Shown piece by piece: positions 17,760 through 25,602 of a DNA stretch of 64,000 bases. The notes beneath the pieces were generated by a model, which saw only the letters and a list, made by a program, of their open reading frames with translations, was not told the DNA's origin and searched no databases. The translations under genes were made by a program, and so were the position numbers. Each line of letters opens with the position of its first letter. Positions within the stretch are counted from its first letter, which is position 1. This DNA comes from Pseudorhodoferax sp047601025 (lineage in GTDB: Bacteria; Pseudomonadota; Gammaproteobacteria; Burkholderiales; Burkholderiaceae_C): positions 5,084,001 through 5,148,000 of the forward strand of contig NZ_JASGJZ010000001.1 in the NCBI RefSeq assembly GCF_047601025.1. Reading direction: 5' to 3'.

Positions 17760-18401
17760 ATGAAGCAGGCCACCATGGCCGCTGCACTCAGCCACCCCGG
17801 CGACTCCGGCCGGATCTGCGCGGCCGGTGCCCGTGTCTTCGTGCAGGAGGCCATCTACGGCGAGGTGGCCGAGCGCATCACCCGGATCGCGGCCGACCCG
17901 AAGGTCGGCGACCTCTTCGAGCCGGCCACCAAGCGCGGCCCGGTGATCTCGCGCACGCCGCTGGACCGCGTCACGTCCCATGTGGACGCAGGCGGCGAAG
18001 GCGGCGCCACGCTGCTGGCCGGCGGCACGCCGGTCGAAGGCCCGGGTTTCTTCATCGGCCCCATCGTGTTCTCGGGCGTGGCCCAACCGATGACGATCGC
18101 CCGCGACGAAATCCCCGGCCCCGTGGCCTCGCTCATCCCATTCAAGGACGAGGGCGATGCCATCCCCCAGGCCAGCGACTCCACCGACGGTCCGGCCGCC
18201 GCCGTCCGGACCCGCGCCGTCTCGCGCGCCCACCAGGTGGCCAAGGCCACGAAGGCCGGCCGCACCTGGGTCGATACCTTCGGCGAGACCGATCCGGCGA
18301 TGCCTTTCGGCGGCTTCAGGCAGTCGGGGTTTGGCCGCGAGTCCGGCGCCGGATCGGTGCTGGCCCATGCCGAGAGCCAATCCATACAGGTGCGGCTCTG
18401 A
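17760..18401 (+). pseudogene. Truncated aldehyde dehydrogenase (C-terminal part only)
   Basis: 213 codons match only the C-terminal portion of NAD-dependent aldehyde dehydrogenases. It starts at the catalytic-Cys segment (GDSGRICAAGARVFVQ; intact enzymes have S-G-Q-x-C), then GPVISRTPLDRV, and ends with PFGGFRQSGFGRE. The roughly 270 N-terminal residues with the NAD-binding fold and the catalytic Glu are absent. The normally conserved E-E-I-F-G-P-V reads DEIPGPV. It is probably a non-functional remnant that remained after an internal deletion fused it to the region behind the GMC gene. The frame itself is still open, so a peptide could be made. Confidence 0.8.
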
Positions 18402-18433
18402 ACGCACCGAATTCACTGCAAGGAAACCAAGCC

Positions 18434-19813
18434 ATGTCCGATCCGACCCTTTCTCAGAAGCTCATCCGATTCTCGACGCAGCTCGGCTTCTCCGACATTC
18501 CGGCCGATGCGCTGACCCATGCCAAGTTCCACGTACTCGATACCATCGGCATCTGCCTTGCCGCATCGGGTGACGAGACCACCCAGGCGGTCAAGCGATC
18601 CATGGCCCGGCTGGGCACGAACCCCGAATCCAGCATCATCGGCCAGGCCGACAGGTTCTCCGCCGCCGCCGCGGCGATGATCAATTCCACGGCCGCCCAC
18701 GGCCCCGATTTCGACGACACCCACCAGGGGTCGGTCATCCACATCAGTTCGATCGTCGTGCCGAGCAGCCTGGCCATGGCCGAGGCCGTCGGAGCCAGCG
18801 GCAAGGACTTTCTCACCGCGGTGACCACCGGCTACGAAACGACCACCCGGCTGGGCATGGCCGCGCCTGGCATCTTTCACATGCGCGGCTACCATGCGAC
18901 GGCGCTGGTCGGCATCTTTGGCACCGTCCTGATCGCCGGAAAGCTCCAGCGCCTTCCAGAGGACGTGCAGTGCAACGCGCTGGGCATCGCGGGCAGCCAG
19001 GCGTCGGGCATCCTCGAATGCCTGAACGCCAAGTCCTCGCTCAAGCAGATCCAGCCGGGCTGGGCCGCCTACAGCGGCATCGTGGCGACCCTGCTGGCGC
19101 AGGAAGGCGTCACCGGCCCCAACACCGTGTTCGAGGGGCGCTATGGCTTCTTCCCATCCTTCCTGCCGGAAGGGAACTACGATCTGACGAAGGCGGTGGC
19201 CGGCCTCGGACAGAAATGGGAAGTCAACGACATCGCCTACAAGCTCTATCCCTGCTGCCACCACACCCAGGCCTTTCTCGATTGCATCAAGGAGCTCGTC
19301 GGCAAGAACAAGTTCTCGCTGGATGAGATCGAGGAGATCGAGTGCATCATCTCGCCGATGCAGGCAGAACTGCTGTGCAAGCCGCTGGAGGACCGCTACG
19401 CGCCCAAGACCGCCTACACCGCGAAGTTCAGCCTGCCCTACGTGGTGTCTGCCATGCTCCACCGGGGCACGGTGGGGCTGCGGGAATTCAGCGACGAAGT
19501 CATCGGCGATGCCGGCATCCTGAAGCTGGCCCGCAAGCTCAGGTTCACGGAATCGGACGATACGGGCTATCCCGGTGCATTCCCTGGCTGGGTGCGCATC
19601 AAGCTCCAAGGCGGCAGATTGCTCGAGCATCGAATGCTGGCCAACCGCGGCGCACAGAACAATCCGGCAAGCGACGCCGAGATCGTCGGCAAGTACGAAG
19701 ACAACGCCTCGCTGGTCCTGCCCCGCCAGAAGGTCGACCGACTCAGGGAACTGGTCATGGATCTCGAGAACGTCGAGGACATCAGGACGCTCGCCGAGAA
19801 CATGAGGCCTTGA
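18434..19813 (+). CDS. MmgE/PrpD family protein
   Basis: 459 residues. It has GPDFDDTHQGSVIHISSIVVPSSLA (about 92-116), which corresponds to the D-D-T-H active-site region, then GYETTTRLGMAA and YKLYPCCHHTQAFLDCI (about 270-286). AAGGAAACC precedes ATG 18434. The protein is more similar in motif spacing to 2-methylcitrate dehydratase-like sequences than to the gene at 10037. Codon choice looks slightly less GC-biased than its neighbours. It ends the long plus-strand run and faces a convergent CoA-transferase gene. Substrate probably a hydroxy-polycarboxylate; unproven. Confidence 0.85.
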   Translation: MSDPTLSQKLIRFSTQLGFSDIPADALTHAKFHVLDTIGICLAASGDETTQAVKRSMARLGTNPESSIIGQADRFSAAAAAMINSTAAHGPDFDDTHQGSVIHISSIVVPSSLAMAEAVGASGKDFLTAVTTGYETTTRLGMAAPGIFHMRGYHATALVGIFGTVLIAGKLQRLPEDVQCNALGIAGSQASGILECLNAKSSLKQIQPGWAAYSGIVATLLAQEGVTGPNTVFEGRYGFFPSFLPEGNYDLTKAVAGLGQKWEVNDIAYKLYPCCHHTQAFLDCIKELVGKNKFSLDEIEEIECIISPMQAELLCKPLEDRYAPKTAYTAKFSLPYVVSAMLHRGTVGLREFSDEVIGDAGILKLARKLRFTESDDTGYPGAFPGWVRIKLQGGRLLEHRMLANRGAQNNPASDAEIVGKYEDNASLVLPRQKVDRLRELVMDLENVEDIRTLAENMRP

Positions 19814-19874
19814 CCGGAAGAGATCGCCGGCATGCCGCTGCTGGGTCTCGCCCCGGCGCGCGGCGACGGAACGG

Positions 19875-21080
19875 TCAGGCCGCCGGTGCGCGCTGCGCGC
19901 CGCCCATGCGCAGCAGCGCCTCGACCTCCGGCGCGCTGAAGCCGTATTCGCGCAGCAGTTCCTCCGTGTGCTCGCCCAGGCGCGGCGCCGGGTGGCGCAG
20001 CGTGGCCGGGCTCTCGCTCCACTGCTGCGGGATGCCGATGGTGCGGATCTCCCCCTCGCTCGGGTGCTGCTGCACGCCGAAGAAGCGCACCGCCTGCATG
20101 TGCGCATCGTCCAGCAGCGTCTCGGGCGTGTTCATGCGGATCGCCGGGATGTCCACCTGCGTCAGCAGCGCCACCCAGTCGTCCGAGCCGCGGGTGGCGA
20201 AGGTGCGGTTCAGGAACTCGTACAGCTCGCCCATGTGCCGTGCGCGCGCGTGCACGTCGGCGTAGCGCGGGTCCTGCGCCAGCTCGGCCCGGCCCACGGC
20301 CTCGAACAGGCGCTGCCAGTGCCGGTCGGTGTAGACCTCCACGCTGATGTAGCCGTCGGCCGTGCGGTAGGGCTGGCGCTCCGGGCTGGTCATGCGCTCG
20401 TAGCCCCAGCCGCCGATGGGCGGCACGAAGGTGTGGCCGTACAGGTGGTCGCCCATCGCGAAGTGCGCGAAGGTCTCGAACATCGGCACCTCCACCGCCT
20501 GCCCGCGCCCGGTGTGGCTGCGCAGGTGCAGCGCGGCCAGGATCGCGTTGCTGGTGGCCATGCCGACCATGCGGTCCACGATGGCCGTGCCCACGTAGGT
20601 CGGCGGGCCGCCGGTCTTGCGCGCCTGCGTCATCGGCAGGCCCACGGCGGCCTGGATCAGGTTGTCGTAGGCCGGGCGCGCGGCGTACGGACCGTTCTGG
20701 CCGAAGCCGAAGGCGCCGCAGTAGACCAGGCGCGGATTGGCCTCGCGCACCTGCTCGTACGACAGCTTGAGCCGGGCCATGGCCTGCGGCCGCAGGCTGT
20801 ACAGCAGCACGTCGGCCCGCGCCAGCATGCGCCGGATGGCGGCCTGCCCGGCCGGGTTCTTCAGGTCCAGCACCAGGCTGCGCTTGTTGCGGTTCAGGTG
20901 CAGGAAGATCGCGCCCATGCCGGGATGGCGCGACGGGCCCACGTTGCGCGTGGTGTCGCCCTCGGGCGCCTCGATCTTGCACACGTCCGCGCCCATGTCG
21001 GCCAGCAGCAGCGAGGCGTACGGCCCCATGAAGTTGGAGGTGAGGTCGAGGACGCGCAGGCCGTCGAGCGGTCCGTTCAC
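19875..21080 (-). CDS. CaiB/BaiF family III CoA-transferase
   Basis: About 401 residues. N-terminal LRVLDLTSNFMGPYASLLLADMGADVCKIE binds CoA; the catalytic Asp of the family is in VGTAIVDRMVGM (about 166-177). C-terminal APRLGEHTEELLREYGF is typical. GTG at 21080 was chosen as start: it has GGAG 8 nt upstream and aligns with the start of its close paralogue at 38632. A GTG at 21089 overlapping the stop of the Bug gene is the alternative. Transfers CoA between acids in the cytoplasm. Immediately downstream of, and overlapping or abutting, the Bug gene at 21086-22099, so receptor and activating enzyme form a two-gene unit. Confidence 0.9.
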   Translation of the reverse strand: MNGPLDGLRVLDLTSNFMGPYASLLLADMGADVCKIEAPEGDTTRNVGPSRHPGMGAIFLHLNRNKRSLVLDLKNPAGQAAIRRMLARADVLLYSLRPQAMARLKLSYEQVREANPRLVYCGAFGFGQNGPYAARPAYDNLIQAAVGLPMTQARKTGGPPTYVGTAIVDRMVGMATSNAILAALHLRSHTGRGQAVEVPMFETFAHFAMGDHLYGHTFVPPIGGWGYERMTSPERQPYRTADGYISVEVYTDRHWQRLFEAVGRAELAQDPRYADVHARARHMGELYEFLNRTFATRGSDDWVALLTQVDIPAIRMNTPETLLDDAHMQAVRFFGVQQHPSEGEIRTIGIPQQWSESPATLRHPAPRLGEHTEELLREYGFSAPEVEALLRMGGAQRAPAA

Positions 21081-21085
21081 GGCGT

Positions 21086-22099
21086 TCACTCCGGCTTGAA
21101 GTCCATGGCCTTGAAGATGTCGCGCCACACGGCGGTCTCGGCCTGGATCTCCCTGGCGAAGACGGCGGGCGACGACGCCACGACGTTACCGGTGAGCGTG
21201 GATTCGATCTGCTGTTTCAGCTGGTCGTCGAGCGCGGCGCGCAGGTCCTGGTCGATCTTCTGGATGACGGCGGCGGGCGTGCCCCGGGGGGCGAAGAAGC
21301 CGGCCCACAGCAGCGGGAGGTAGCCGCCGTAGCCGGTCGCCTCCTTCAGCGTGGGCACCTGCGGCAGGTTGGCGTAGCGCTCCGGGTTGACCGCCGCCAG
21401 CGGCACCACCGTGCCGTTGTCGATCTGGCCCTTCACCGAGCTGGGCGTGTTCACCATCAGCTGCGCGTCGTTGCGCAGCAGCGCGAGGTTCATCGCGCTC
21501 ACGCTGGGAAAGTCCACCGTGGCCATGCGCAGCCCGAGATCGCGGTTCATGATCGCCATCGACAGGTTGAAGATGGAGGTGGGCCCGTTGCCCGCGAAGA
21601 ACAGGCCGTCCGGCGTGGACTTGCTGAGGGCGACCAGCGCCGCCAGTGTGCCGGCCTGCCTGGCCGTCGGCGCATTGGTCGCGATGACCATCTGGTAGTG
21701 GATCACCTTGGCGACCGGCAGCAGGTCGGCCAGCGGATCGAAGCGCAGGTTCTTCTGCGTGAACTTGGACATCAGCGCCGTCTGCGTGCCCAGCAGCAGC
21801 GTATGGCCGTCGTTGACGTTGATGACGTATTCGGTGCCCACGATGCCGCTGGCGCCGGGCTTGGGCTCGACGACGACCGGCTGCTTCCAGAGACTTTCCA
21901 GCCGCGGCGCCAGCATGCGCGCCAGCAGGTCGCCCGAGGAGCCTGCGGACGACGCGATCACGATCCGCACCGGCCTGGTGGGCCAGGCCTGCGCGCTGGC
22001 CGTGGGGGCCAGGGCGAGCACGCCCCATCCGATGGCGGCCGCGGTGCCCGCGGCGCGCAGCCATGAACGCCGCGCCGGCGCGCATGCATGGTTCTTCAT
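21086..22099 (-). CDS. Bug/TctC-family periplasmic solute-binding protein
   Basis: 337 residues. The signal has RRSWLRAAGTAAAIGWG (possible twin-arginine type) and is cleaved after SAQA. Conserved blocks RPVRIVIASSAGSSGDLLARMLAP, VVVEPKPGASGIVGTEYVINVNDGHTLLL and NLPQVPTLKEATGYGGYLPLLWAGFF. It is clearly related to the Bug proteins at 37620 and 52425 (same G-T-E-Y-V...D-G-H-T-L-L-L and Q-K-x-L-R-F-D-P-L-x-D blocks). AAAGGAGAC is 8 nt before ATG 22099. It leads a minus-strand unit with the CoA-transferase. The dyad motif at 22303 lies 203 bp upstream. Confidence 0.9.
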   Translation of the reverse strand: MKNHACAPARRSWLRAAGTAAAIGWGVLALAPTASAQAWPTRPVRIVIASSAGSSGDLLARMLAPRLESLWKQPVVVEPKPGASGIVGTEYVINVNDGHTLLLGTQTALMSKFTQKNLRFDPLADLLPVAKVIHYQMVIATNAPTARQAGTLAALVALSKSTPDGLFFAGNGPTSIFNLSMAIMNRDLGLRMATVDFPSVSAMNLALLRNDAQLMVNTPSSVKGQIDNGTVVPLAAVNPERYANLPQVPTLKEATGYGGYLPLLWAGFFAPRGTPAAVIQKIDQDLRAALDDQLKQQIESTLTGNVVASSPAVFAREIQAETAVWRDIFKAMDFKPE

Positions 22100-22405
22100 G
22101 CCAATGTCTCCTTTGCTCGACTGCGTCATTCGTTGCATGCCTGCCATTCCCGGATGGCTGGGCGAAGCCGGCGGTCCGCACCGGAACCTCGGCCCATGCC
22201 GACCTGTCTCGCCTGGACGCTCACGCGTGCCGCACGCGTCCGCCGCAAGCCGCCGCCCGAATCCACGGCGGGACGAGCATAGGCAATGCGAGATACAGCA
22301 TCAATTGGGAATCCTCGAATCGGCGATTCGACGCGAAGCAATGTGGACATCGCGCCATCGCCGCGGAGCAGCATGGCACAGAGGCATGTCCCGCATGCCC
22401 GCGGC
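22100..22405. other. 306 bp intergenic region with dyad motif
   Basis: Separates the minus-strand IclR gene from the minus-strand Bug gene. No convincing coding signal. It contains the recurrent dyad motif (22303-22332) and the AAAGGAG ribosome site of the Bug gene, so it most likely holds that gene's promoter. Confidence 0.6.
22303..22332. promoter_or_regulatory. Recurrent dyad motif, site C
   Basis: AATTGGGAATCCTCGAATCG continues GCGATTCGAC. It fits the core CGAA-N-C-NN-CG-N-TTC exactly and contains the perfect inverted repeat TCGAATC-GGC-GATTCGA. It is identical to site A at 22 of 30 positions. Upstream of the minus-strand Bug/CoA-transferase unit. Confidence 0.5.
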
Positions 22406-23191
22406 TCACGCCTGGGGCGCATGCGCCGCCAGCACCACGGCGGCGGCCTGCAGGTGCGGCAGCACTGCCTGCAGGGCATCGGCCGAGTAGTCATCGCTCC
22501 AGGCGGACACGGCGATGGAGCCGATGGGGGCGTTTTCCGGCCCGAACGCCACTGCCAGCGAATGCACCCGGTACAGCACGGCGCCGGCGCTGAAGGCATG
22601 GCCCCTGCAGCGGCTGTCCTGCAGGATGGTGCGCGCGTGCGCCAGGAAGTCCCCACCGAAATGCGCCAGCCGCAGCTGGCTGCGCGCGACGAGGGGTTCC
22701 GCCTCGTGCGGCGGCAGTGCCGCCACGATGGCCATGCCGCTCAGCCGCGACAACAGCGGCGCGCTGTGCCCTTCCCGGATGGCGGAGGCCTGGCTGTCGA
22801 ACGATGCCGCGCCGGCCCGCGCGATGCAGATGCACTCGTCGCCGCTGCGCACCACCACCGAACTGGTGACCCTGGAAAACTTGCGCGCCAGCTGGCGCAC
22901 GGCCTGCCGGGCCGCTTCCGGCAGGCCGATCCGGTTGGGCACGCAGAGGCCCAGCTCGAAGTTCAGCGGCCCCAGCAGATAGCGCCGGTCGGACGCCCGC
23001 TGTTGCACCAGGCCCGTGTCGACCAGGCACTTCAGCATCCGGTGCACGGTGGCGACCTCCAGCCCGCAGTGCCCGGCGAGGCCGCGCAGCCCCCAGCCCC
23101 GCGCACCGCGCGCGGCCAATTCGCGCAACAGATGCACCGCGCGCTCGATGCTCTGCGTGCCGGTGCGGGCCGGTGGCTCGGGCGCCTTCAT
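22406..23191 (-). CDS. IclR-family transcriptional regulator
   Basis: 261 residues. The winged HTH is at about 12-75 (IERAVHLLRELAARGARGWG and then CGLEVATVHRMLKCLVDTGL), followed by the effector domain. Start ATG 23191; another in-frame ATG at 23200 adds MWS. Both lie inside a perfect 19-bp palindrome (23191-23209), which suggests that the protein blocks its own transcription or translation start. Divergent from the acetyl-CoA hydrolase-like gene, its most likely target. In the same orientation as the Bug/CoA-transferase unit downstream. Confidence 0.88.
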   Translation of the reverse strand: MKAPEPPARTGTQSIERAVHLLRELAARGARGWGLRGLAGHCGLEVATVHRMLKCLVDTGLVQQRASDRRYLLGPLNFELGLCVPNRIGLPEAARQAVRQLARKFSRVTSSVVVRSGDECICIARAGAASFDSQASAIREGHSAPLLSRLSGMAIVAALPPHEAEPLVARSQLRLAHFGGDFLAHARTILQDSRCRGHAFSAGAVLYRVHSLAVAFGPENAPIGSIAVSAWSDDYSADALQAVLPHLQAAAVVLAAHAPQA

Positions 23192-23209
23192 GCTCCACAT
23201 TGTGGAGCA
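23191..23209. promoter_or_regulatory. Perfect palindrome, candidate IclR operator
   Basis: TGCTCCACA-T-TGTGGAGCA: two perfect 9-bp arms around one base. The form resembles operators of many IclR-family regulators. It covers the start codon of the IclR gene and lies about 75 bp from the divergent coding start. Confidence 0.6.
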
Positions 23210-23285
23210 AATGGCCTGTAGCCCGGTTGTTGGCAGCAGCGCCGCTCCATACCCTTGGCTCCGATCGATTCTCAGGAGACAAGTG

Positions 23286-23339
23286 ATGCCCCCCATCGAA
23301 TGGCGCCGAGTGCGCGTGCGCGCAAGGCGGCCGGCATGA
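23286..23339 (+). other. Possible 17-codon upstream reading frame
   Basis: ATG 23286 follows AGGAGACAAGTG and opens a 17-codon frame ending at TGA 23337-23339, which overlaps the ATG at 23336 of the next gene (ATGA). It could be a coupled leader. Alternatively, the CCCCCC run at 23289-23294 may have lost one C; a seventh C would join this well-placed start directly to the downstream gene. Confidence 0.3.
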
Positions 23340-24583
23340 TCCGCCCGCTGCAGTCCCTGGTCGGCCTGGTCGAGCCTGGCCAATCCGTCTACGTGGCCGG
23401 CGGCCTGACGCCGCCGAGCGCCTGGGTCGAGGCGCTGCAGCACGATCCCGAGCGCTCGCGCGGGCTGCACATCACGACCACGGTGGCACCGACCTTCCCC
23501 AATCCTTTCGATGTCGACCGCTTGCACCCGTCCTGCGTGCTGACCGGGCCGATGATGCGCCCGGATCTGTCCGAGGCCCAGCGCCAGGGCCGCTACCGGG
23601 CGCTGCCGCTCACCTTCATCGGCTTCCTGCGCCACCTGGCCGAGCAGACCTTCGATCTGGGCGTGATCCAGGTCGCCCCCGCCGATGCACACGGACGCTG
23701 GTCGCTGGGCCCCAGCGTGGAGTTCCTGCCCGCGGCGCTGCGCCGCTGCAAGCGGGTGGTGGCGCTGGTCAACCCGCTGATGGCGCCGCTGCCCTTTGGC
23801 AGCTGGGTGGAGGCCGACCGGATCGAGGCGGTGTGCGAGGCGCCCTGCCCGCTGCCCAGCTATGCCACCGGCACCGACGAGGCCACCGAAACCATCGGCC
23901 ACCTGGTGGCCGGGCTGCTGGACGATGGCTGCACGCTGCAGACCGGCCTGGGCAAGGTACCGACGGCCATCGCCAGGAGCCTGCGCGGGCACCGGCGCAT
24001 CACCATCCACTCCGGGCTGATCTCCGATGGCCTGATGGAGCTGGCGCTGGCCGGCGCGCTGGACGAGGATGCCGCGCACCGCACCACCCTGGTGGCCGGC
24101 AGCGCGGCGCTGTACGACTGGCTGCCGCAGGCGCGCGGGCTGCGCATCGTCGGCGTCGACGAAACCCACGCGCCCCAGACGCTGGCGCGGCTCCAGCGCT
24201 TCGTCGCGGTGAACTCGGCGCTGGAAGTGGACCTGTTCGGCCAATGCAACCTGGAGCACCAGGGCGGCCGGGCGGTCAGCGGCGCCGGCGGTGCGCCGGA
24301 CTTCGCGCGCGCCGCGCGCGCCATCCCCGGCGGCCTGAGCGTGGTGGCGCTCAACGCCACGCACAGCGCCGGCACGTGCTCGCGCATCGTGGCCACGCTG
24401 GGACCGCAGGCGATGACTTCGCTGTCGCGCCTGGAGGTCGACGTGGTGGTGACCGAGTTCGGCGTGGCCGACCTGCGACGCGCCAGCGTGCACGAGCGGG
24501 CCGCGGCCCTGATCGGCATCGCCGCGCCGCAGTTCAGGGAGCCGCTGGCAAGAGCCTGGCACGCACGCGCGTCAACGCTTTGA
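23336..24583 (+). CDS. Acetyl-CoA hydrolase/transferase family protein (family I-like)
   Basis: 415 residues from ATG 23336 (in-frame ATGs at 23300 or 23255 are alternatives). Related to 4-hydroxybutyrate/butyrate CoA-transferases: N-terminal PGQSVYVAGGLTPPSAWVEAL, QTGLGKVPTAIARSL (about 202-216), the active-site segment IHSGLISDGLMEL (about 222-234), and VSGAGGAPDFARAARA (about 315-330). In active CoA-transferases the H-S/T is followed by Glu, which forms the thioester; here Gly occupies that place. A paralogue with the same change is at 57488. Divergent from IclR and first in a unit with Bug, family III CoA-transferase and YcaC-like genes. Catalysis of CoA transfer is therefore doubtful. 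Confidence 0.82.
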   Translation: MIRPLQSLVGLVEPGQSVYVAGGLTPPSAWVEALQHDPERSRGLHITTTVAPTFPNPFDVDRLHPSCVLTGPMMRPDLSEAQRQGRYRALPLTFIGFLRHLAEQTFDLGVIQVAPADAHGRWSLGPSVEFLPAALRRCKRVVALVNPLMAPLPFGSWVEADRIEAVCEAPCPLPSYATGTDEATETIGHLVAGLLDDGCTLQTGLGKVPTAIARSLRGHRRITIHSGLISDGLMELALAGALDEDAAHRTTLVAGSAALYDWLPQARGLRIVGVDETHAPQTLARLQRFVAVNSALEVDLFGQCNLEHQGGRAVSGAGGAPDFARAARAIPGGLSVVALNATHSAGTCSRIVATLGPQAMTSLSRLEVDVVVTEFGVADLRRASVHERAAALIGIAAPQFREPLARAWHARASTL

Positions 24584-24630
24584 TTTCTCATCAACGGATG
24601 TTCCAGATACCACTTACGCAAGGAGACGAC

Positions 24631-25587
24631 ATGTTCGGAAAACTGTGCGCATGGACGTGCGCGATCGCCATGGCCATCCTGTCCACGCCCGGCTGGGCCC
24701 AGGACTACCCCGCCAAGGCGGTCATGTTGATCGTCCCCTCGCTGGCAGGCGGCGCCGTCGACGTGGCGGCCCGCACCATCCAGCCCCGGCTGGCCCAGGA
24801 ACTCGGCCAGCCGGTCGTCATCGACAACAAGACCGGTGCCGGCGGCCAGATCGGCAATTCCTTCGTCGCCAAGTCGCACCCGGACGGCTACACGGTGCTG
24901 ATGAACGCGGGCAGCACCCTGTTCTCCGGCGTGTACCGCAGGCTCGACTACAACCCGAACGAGCTGATCCCGGTGGCCATGGTGGCAACCGCGGGCTTCT
25001 TGCTGGTGGTGCCGGCGAACTCGCCGTTCCAGTCGCTGCAGGACCTGATCGCCTACGGCAAGGCCCATCCCGGCAAGCTGAACTACGCCAGCACGGGCAC
25101 GGGCAACTCCAGCCACGTGGGCAGCGAGATGTTCAAGATGCTCTCGGGCGTGCAGGCCAACCACATTCCCTACCGCGGCAGCGCGCCCGCGCTGGTGGAC
25201 CTGATTTCCGGCCGCGTCGACTTCATGCTGGACAACAAGGCGTCGAGCCTGGAGCACATCAAGGCGGGCCGGCTGCGCGCGCTGGGCTCCACGCCCCGCC
25301 GCGTGTCCGAGCTGCCCGACGTGCCAGCCATCTCCGAGGTGCTGCCCGACTTCCACATCGAAGGCTGGATGGGCATCTTCCTGCCCAAGGGCACCCCGCA
25401 GCCCGTGGTGGACCGGCTCTCGGCGGCCTTCCGCGCCACGCAGTCCGACCCGGCCATCGTCGCCAAGCTGAACGCGCAGGTCGGCCAGGGCGTGCTGATG
25501 CAGGGCGAGGAGCTCCGGCAATTCATCGCGCAGGACGAGCGCCGGCTGCGCCGGGTGGTGGAGCACGCCGACATCCGTGCGGATTGA
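24631..25587 (+). CDS. Bug/TctC-family periplasmic solute-binding protein
   Basis: 318 residues. Sec signal about 1-23, cleaved at WAQ/DYPAK. Blocks: VMLIVPSLAGGAVDVAARTI, VIDNKTGAGGQIGNSFVAKSHPDGYTVL, NYASTGTGNSSHVGSEMFK and NHIPYRGSAPALVDLISGRVD, then LPDVPAISEVLP. AAGGAGACGAC immediately precedes ATG 24631. Followed after 15 bp by a CoA-transferase, the same receptor-then-CoA-transferase order seen at 37620 and 52425, but from a different subfamily. Probably delivers the acid that the transferase activates. Confidence 0.9.
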   Translation: MFGKLCAWTCAIAMAILSTPGWAQDYPAKAVMLIVPSLAGGAVDVAARTIQPRLAQELGQPVVIDNKTGAGGQIGNSFVAKSHPDGYTVLMNAGSTLFSGVYRRLDYNPNELIPVAMVATAGFLLVVPANSPFQSLQDLIAYGKAHPGKLNYASTGTGNSSHVGSEMFKMLSGVQANHIPYRGSAPALVDLISGRVDFMLDNKASSLEHIKAGRLRALGSTPRRVSELPDVPAISEVLPDFHIEGWMGIFLPKGTPQPVVDRLSAAFRATQSDPAIVAKLNAQVGQGVLMQGEELRQFIAQDERRLRRVVEHADIRAD

Positions 25588-25602
25588 GAAAGGCAGGACC
25601 CG

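Noticed and set aside
14884..17787. 967-codon minus-strand open frame across the GMC and binding-protein genes
   Set aside because: It is antisense to two clear genes, its composition is His/Arg/Ala-rich low complexity, and no domain is recognisable.
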